Assembly: GCA_964369625.1 (NCBI GenBank)
Contig: CAYJFC010000001.1
Span: 1-64,000, forward strand
DNA length: 64,000 nucleotides
Source: CAKOSP01 sp964369625
GTDB taxonomy: Bacteria; Bacillota_I; Bacilli_A; RF39; UBA660
Direction of reading: 5' to 3'
Below, piece after piece: positions 59,996-64,000 of this stretch (within the stretch, counting starts at the first letter, position 1; the number at the start of each line of letters is the position of its first letter). The position numbers and the translations under genes are program-made. Below the pieces are notes generated by a model. The model saw nothing but the letters and a program-made list of their open reading frames with translations, did not search any database and was not told where the DNA came from.

Positions 59996-60280
59996 AAAAA
60001 TTTCCCTTTAGTCTAATAATATCAGAATTTTTTTAAAAATAATTATTGTTGGTACTAAATACTTTTGAAATTGTTTAAAAAGTAACGTTAAAAATAATTT
60101 AATAAAAATATGTAATATTGATAATTAAAAATGCTATTTGAGACATATTTTAATTATTTTTATATTTTGTTTGATATTATGAAGGTGCGTTTGAAAATGT
60201 CGAAAAATGACACACTAAATTGATTGCGAGAGATATTTTCCTGTGGTATCGTAATATTAAAAGAAAAGAGGTGTTGAGGT
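59996..60280. promoter_or_regulatory. divergent agrB/cold-shock promoter spacer
   Basis: 285 bases, AT-rich, between divergent agrB and the cold-shock gene. TAACGTTAA at about 60082-60090 is one weak match to an AgrA/LytTR half-site. A perfect 0A box, TGTCGAA, is at 60198-60204. A possible cold-shock promoter is TTGCGA to TATCGT at about 60223-60251. I see no clear agrB promoter and no second half-site. The 5'-leader of the cold-shock gene is short, about 25-35 bases. Confidence 0.4.
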
Positions 60281-60496
60281 ATGCGAGGAACAGTAAAATG
60301 GTTCAATAATGAAAAAGGTTATGGGTTTATAGAATATCCTGAGCTTGATGATATTTTTGTACATTATTCTGCGATAATCAAAGAAGGTTACAAAACTCTT
60401 GATGAAGGAACAGTTGTAACATTTAAACTTATCGAAACTTCTAAAGGTCTGCAAGCTGTAGATGTCAAAGAAGAAATCTTATCAAATATTTTATAA
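60281..60496 (+). CDS. cold-shock protein
   Basis: A 71-residue single-domain OB-fold RNA-binding protein. RNP1 is KGYGFIEY and RNP2 is DIFVHYS; these are slightly different from the CspA consensus (KGFGFI, VFVHFS). It has an unusual C-terminal extension (VKEEILSNIL). It acts as an RNA chaperone. The start follows AGAGGTGTTGAGGT, and a strong terminator starts at the stop codon. Confidence 0.95.
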   Translation: MRGTVKWFNNEKGYGFIEYPELDDIFVHYSAIIKEGYKTLDEGTVVTFKLIETSKGLQAVDVKEEILSNIL

Positions 60497-60517
60497 GCTG
60501 CTAAGCAGCTTTTTTTA
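60496..60517 (+). terminator. terminator of the cold-shock gene
   Basis: AGCTGC-TAA-GCAGCT and seven T. Confidence 0.92.
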
Positions 60518-60574
60518 TTTAATATATTGAATAAATTATATAAAGTGTTATAATGTAATTAGGAAGGTGATTTT

Positions 60575-61099
60575 ATGAAAATATTAGTACATGGCGATAA
60601 GTTATTGGTTACAAAGTCTATTAAAGAGTATCTTAATGATAAGATGAAAAAGTTAGATAAATTCTTTGATAATCCAGATAACATTAAAGCCTCAATTAAT
60701 ATAAAAGTTAAAAACAATTTACAGACAATCGAAGTTACTGTCCCGATGAAACATTTTGTGTTAAGAGCAGAAGAATGTCACTCTGATTTATATGCATCTA
60801 TTGACTTAGTTTTAGATAAATTAGAAAAGCAAATAAGAAGACATAAGGATAAATTGCTTAGAAAGTATAAAGATCATTCTGACTTTAATATGGTTTTAGA
60901 TTTTGAAGCTGAAGAAGAAGCTCTTGATATTATAAAAAGAAAAGATTTAAGTATTAAGCCTATGGATGAGGAAGAAGCAATTTTACAAATGCAATTAGTT
61001 AATCACGATTTCTTCGTGTTTAAAAATGTAGATGAAGAATGTGTTTCAGTAATTTATAAAAGAAAAACAGGTAAATACGGAATTATAAATGTTAAATAA
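60575..61099 (+). CDS. hpf: ribosome hibernation promoting factor, long form
   Basis: A 174-residue protein. The N-terminal S30AE domain (about 1-100) binds 16S rRNA at the decoding centre; the C-terminal domain (about 118-174) with KDLSIKPMDEEEAILQMQLVNHDFFVFKN joins two ribosomes into 100S dimers. The length and both domains show the long form typical of Firmicutes. The start follows AGGAAGGTGATTTT. hpf directly before secA is the order found in Bacillus (yvyD-secA). Confidence 0.96.
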   Translation: MKILVHGDKLLVTKSIKEYLNDKMKKLDKFFDNPDNIKASINIKVKNNLQTIEVTVPMKHFVLRAEECHSDLYASIDLVLDKLEKQIRRHKDKLLRKYKDHSDFNMVLDFEAEEEALDIIKRKDLSIKPMDEEEAILQMQLVNHDFFVFKNVDEECVSVIYKRKTGKYGIINVK

Positions 61100-61113
61100 T
61101 ATTAATAAAAATA

Positions 61114-61142
61114 AAAAACTTCTTATGTAAAGAAGTTTTTTT
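61114..61142 (+). terminator. terminator of hpf
   Basis: AAACTTCTT-ATGTA-AAGAAGTTT followed by T; the -10 of secA (TATAAT) lies right after. Confidence 0.9.
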
Positions 61143-61172
61143 ATGATATAATATATAGTGAGGAGATATTTT

Positions 61173-63659
61173 ATGGGAATATTTAAAAAATTATTCGATA
61201 CAGAATATAAAGAATTAAAAAGGTTTGAAAAATTAGCTGATGAAATAGAGGCTTTAGATAGTGAAATGATGGCTTTAAAAGATAAAGATTTTAAAGAAAT
61301 GACACTTAAATTTCAAGAAGAACTTGAAAATGGCGCAGACTTAGATGATATCATTGTTAGAGCATTTGCGCTATGCCGTGAAGCTGCATCAAGAACTATT
61401 AATGAAAAACCTTATCGTGTTCAATTAATAGGTGGATTAGCAATTCATTATGGGAACATAGCAGAAATGAAAACTGGTGAAGGAAAAACGTTAACAACAA
61501 CACTTCCTGCATATGCAAATGCTTTAACTAAATTAGGTGTGCATGTTGTTACTACAAATGAATATTTGTCAGCGAGAAACGCTGAATGGATGAAACCAGT
61601 ATATGATTTACTAGGTATAACAGTAGGAATAAATTTAAGAGAATTATCACCAAAAGAAAAACAAGATGCTTATAACTGTGATATAACTTACGCTACTAAT
61701 AATGAAGTTGGTTTTGATTATCTTAGAGATAATATGGTTGTAAAAAAAGAAGCTAGAACACAAAGGCCACTGAATTTTTGTATTATAGATGAAGTAGATT
61801 CAATTTTAATAGATGAAGCTAGAACGCCACTTATAATAAGTGGTGGTCAAGTAAATGTATCACAGCAATATATGGAAGCTGATAAAGTAGCTAAAGTGTT
61901 AAAATTAGACGATGACTATACAGTTGATGAAAAAACAAAAAATGTATCATTAACTGAAGTAGGTAGTAAAAAAGTAGAAAAATTAATAAATATCAAAAAT
62001 TTATATGACTTAGATAATACTTCGTTTGTTCATAGATTAAATCAAGCGTTAAAAGCAAACTTTGGATTTAAAAATAATGTTGATTATGTTGTAGAACAAG
62101 GAGAAATTATTATAGTAGATCAGTTTACTGGTAGACTTATGCATGGTAGACAGTTTTCTGAAGGTTTGCATCAAGCAATTGAAGCTAAGGAAAATGTTAA
62201 GATTAACACAGAAACAAAAACAATGGCTACTATAACATTTCAAAATTTATTTAGAATGTATAATAAATTATCTGGTATGACCGGTACAGCTAAAACAGAA
62301 GAAGAAGAATTTAGAAATATATACAACATGTATGTAATAACAATACCAACGAATAGACCTATTGCAAGAATAGATTATGCTGATTTAGTATATTCAAATA
62401 TATTAGGGAAAAACCGTGCAATTGTTAACTATATTAAAGAAGTTCACTCAAATGGTCAACCAATATTAATTGGTACAATATCAGTAGAGGCAAATGAAGA
62501 ATTATCTAAAGTTCTTACAAAAGCAGGATTAAAACATGAAATATTAAATGCTAAAAACCATTCTAGAGAAGCTGATATCATAGCTAAAGCAGGCCAAAAA
62601 GGCGCTATAACACTAGCGACAAATATGGCTGGACGTGGAACAGATATTAAACTAGGCGAAGAAGTTAAAGAATTAGGTGGTTTATGTGTTATAGGAACAG
62701 AAAGACATGAATCAAGAAGAATTGATAATCAGCTTAGAGGACGTGCAGGACGTCAAGGAGATCCAGGTGTAACACAATTTTTTGTATCATTTGAAGATGA
62801 TTTAATGAGAAGGTTTGGAACAGATAGAATTAAATCAATGTTACAGGCTTTAGGAGTTACTGGAGAACAAAGTATTAGAAGTAAGGTTCTTACACGTAGT
62901 ATTGAAACAGCACAAAAAAAAGTAGAAGGTAACAATTATGATATACGTAAAAGTTTACTTGATTATGATAATGTTTTAAATGAGCAACGTGAAATACTAT
63001 ACGATAGACGTAATGAAATATTAGATGAAGAATCAATTCACGAAACAGTATTAGATATGTTTAAAGAAATTGTTGAAGGTTTGATTGATAGTCATATTGA
63101 ACCAGAAGGTTATTTAACTGATCATGATAAAAGTGAAATTGTTGAATATATAAATACAAATTATTTAATAAATAAGCCAATAAAGACAGAAAATATTAAA
63201 GATATGCCAGATAAAGAGTTATATGATTATTTTGTTGATAAAATAATTACAACTTATGAAGAAAAAATGAAAGATGCGCCGTTTATAAATGAGTATGAAA
63301 AAGCAATATCATTAAGAGTTATAGATACAAATTGGGTAAATCATATGAGTGCAATGTCGCATTTAAAAGAAGGTATAAATCTAAGAGGATATGCTCAGGT
63401 AAATCCAGTGCAAGCATATACTATGGAAGGCTTCGAATTATTTGATAACTTTTTGGATAAAATAAATAGTGAAACAGCAGTATTTTTATTAAAAGCTGAA
63501 ATAAGACAAAATATAGAAAGAAAACAAACATTGAATGCTAATATTGCAAATGATGATAAGGTTAAGAAAACTCCGAAGAAAGCACTAGCTAAAGTAGGAA
63601 GAAATGATAAATGTCCTTGTGGATCTGGAAAAAAATATAAATCTTGTTGTGGAAAGTAA
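61173..63659 (+). CDS. secA: protein translocase ATPase SecA
   Basis: An 828-residue motor that drives proteins through SecYEG. Walker A is MKTGEGKTLT (about 100), the DEAD motif is IIDEVDSILIDEA, and the second nucleotide domain has TNMAGRGTDIKLG and LRGRAGRQGDPG. The C-terminus keeps the zinc finger CPCGSGKKYKSCC, which binds SecB elsewhere and is retained in Bacillus. The start is the ATG behind GAGGAGATATTTT; a GTG five codons upstream is in frame. A terminator overlaps the stop. Confidence 0.98.
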   Translation: MGIFKKLFDTEYKELKRFEKLADEIEALDSEMMALKDKDFKEMTLKFQEELENGADLDDIIVRAFALCREAASRTINEKPYRVQLIGGLAIHYGNIAEMKTGEGKTLTTTLPAYANALTKLGVHVVTTNEYLSARNAEWMKPVYDLLGITVGINLRELSPKEKQDAYNCDITYATNNEVGFDYLRDNMVVKKEARTQRPLNFCIIDEVDSILIDEARTPLIISGGQVNVSQQYMEADKVAKVLKLDDDYTVDEKTKNVSLTEVGSKKVEKLINIKNLYDLDNTSFVHRLNQALKANFGFKNNVDYVVEQGEIIIVDQFTGRLMHGRQFSEGLHQAIEAKENVKINTETKTMATITFQNLFRMYNKLSGMTGTAKTEEEEFRNIYNMYVITIPTNRPIARIDYADLVYSNILGKNRAIVNYIKEVHSNGQPILIGTISVEANEELSKVLTKAGLKHEILNAKNHSREADIIAKAGQKGAITLATNMAGRGTDIKLGEEVKELGGLCVIGTERHESRRIDNQLRGRAGRQGDPGVTQFFVSFEDDLMRRFGTDRIKSMLQALGVTGEQSIRSKVLTRSIETAQKKVEGNNYDIRKSLLDYDNVLNEQREILYDRRNEILDEESIHETVLDMFKEIVEGLIDSHIEPEGYLTDHDKSEIVEYINTNYLINKPIKTENIKDMPDKELYDYFVDKIITTYEEKMKDAPFINEYEKAISLRVIDTNWVNHMSAMSHLKEGINLRGYAQVNPVQAYTMEGFELFDNFLDKINSETAVFLLKAEIRQNIERKQTLNANIANDDKVKKTPKKALAKVGRNDKCPCGSGKKYKSCCGK

Positions 63660-63681
63660 ATTATTATAATTTACTTTTTTT
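63656..63681 (+). terminator. terminator of secA
   Basis: GTAAATTA-TTA-TAATTTAC followed by seven T; contains the stop codon. Confidence 0.9.
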
Positions 63682-63714
63682 ATGTCAAATGGTAGTATAT
63701 AGCAAAGGAGTCTT

Positions 63715-64000
63715 ATGAAAAAGGAATTTATATTTAAGAGTGTTCCTAAAATACTTATTGATTCTACTTTTGTTGGAGAAGGATTTTTTTCAAAATGTTA
63801 TAAATTAAATAAATACGATATAGTGTATAAAGAATATAAAAAATTTAATTATGCAAATATTTCTTCAGTAAAAGAATTAATAGGTCTTGAATATGAAGGA
63901 TTTATTTTTCCTGGTAACTTAATAAATTTAGAGTCGCCTTTTAAAAAGAAAAAGACAATAGGCCATTTAATGAAGTTTGTTAATGGAAATACATTAGAAA
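63715..64000 (+). CDS. protein-kinase-fold protein, 5' part only
   Basis: The first 95 codons of a gene that runs off the right edge. VGEGFFSKCYKLN resembles the glycine-rich loop of protein kinases, VYKEYKK holds the candidate ATP-binding lysine, and KKTIGHLMKFVNGNTLE resembles the hinge. The catalytic HxD and DFG regions would lie outside the window. It could be a serine/threonine kinase-like or aminoglycoside phosphotransferase-like protein. The start follows AAAGGAGTCTT. Confidence 0.6.
   Translation, partial: MKKEFIFKSVPKILIDSTFVGEGFFSKCYKLNKYDIVYKEYKKFNYANISSVKELIGLEYEGFIFPGNLINLESPFKKKKTIGHLMKFVNGNTLE

Noticed and set aside
60198..60204. Spo0A control of the cold-shock or agrB gene through the TGTCGAA box
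   Set aside because: A single 7-mer of this composition is expected by chance many times in 64 kb; no second box is nearby.
1..64000. CRISPR arrays, insertion sequences, prophage or tRNA genes
   Set aside because: I saw no spaced direct repeats, transposase-like protein, phage gene or tRNA-like cloverleaf in the spacers.

Overview
The window is about 72% A+T and carries the replication origin of a low-GC Bacillota chromosome, most likely class Bacilli. Evidence for Bacilli: a Noc-type ParB with matching Noc sites, a ComK-family protein, the delta subunit of RNA polymerase, Veg, and a SpoIIQ whose LytM domain has lost its metal ligands. The lineage appears able to sporulate (spo0A, spoVG, spoVT, yabG, yabP, yabQ, bofA, spoIIR, spoIID, spoIIQ). 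It has a walled cell (class A PBP, murA, divIC). TGA is used as a stop and Trp is TGG, so the code is standard bacterial. I cannot name a genus; an uncultured gut-type Bacilli lineage is a guess.

Layout. 1-4.3 kb, minus strand: rpmH-rnpA-yidC-jag followed by the start of rpsJ (S10), plus an unrecognised 573-residue gene between rpmH and the origin. 4.3-6.1 kb: oriC, with DnaA boxes on both sides of dnaA. 6.1-13.3 kb: dnaN, a short comK-like gene where an S4-domain gene often sits, recF, gyrB, gyrA. 13.33-13.63 kb: a compact non-coding cluster of two Noc-type palindromes and two parS palindromes, then SRP RNA. 13.7-23.9 kb: tadA, dnaX, ebfC, recR, bofA, holB, ricT, a tRNA methyltransferase, pth, mfd, spoVT. 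25.3-32.6 kb: a methionine T-box over dut-metG-tatD, then a 3D-domain protein, rsmA, yabG, veg, spoVG, yabP, yabQ, divIC and clpP. 32.7-39.7 kb: a TGS-uridine-kinase-like protein, gap, pgk, tpiA, spo0A, gpmI. 40-47 kb: mnmE, mnmG, rsmG, noc, which in Bacillus lie beside jag. 46.8-57.8 kb: class A PBP, rpoE, prfA, prmC, spoIIR, mntP, murA, rpmE, rpiB, a DUF1146 protein, spoIID, spoIIQ. 57.8-60 kb: an agr-type peptide quorum-sensing locus, interrupted by a 100-N assembly gap. 60.3-64 kb: cold-shock protein, hpf, secA, and the start of a kinase-fold gene.

Most genes right of oriC are on the plus strand and most left of it on the minus strand, as expected for leading-strand bias. The minus-strand exceptions on the right arm are clpP, two membrane-protein genes, the PBP and agrBD. 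Many genes overlap by 1-20 bases, and terminators are often folded into stop codons, so the genome is compact. Several operons join housekeeping and sporulation functions.

Most notable: (1) the Noc/parS palindrome cluster together with a Noc whose specificity residues match but which lacks the N-terminal membrane helix; (2) an unannotated 34-residue AgrD whose predicted signal would have an eight-residue ring; (3) a short ComK without the MecA-recognition tail, inserted between dnaN and recF; (4) genes that seem to start at ATT; (5) a spoVT ribosome-binding site buried in a terminator hairpin; (6) an orphan gene beside oriC. All calls come from reading the sequence; no database search was run.
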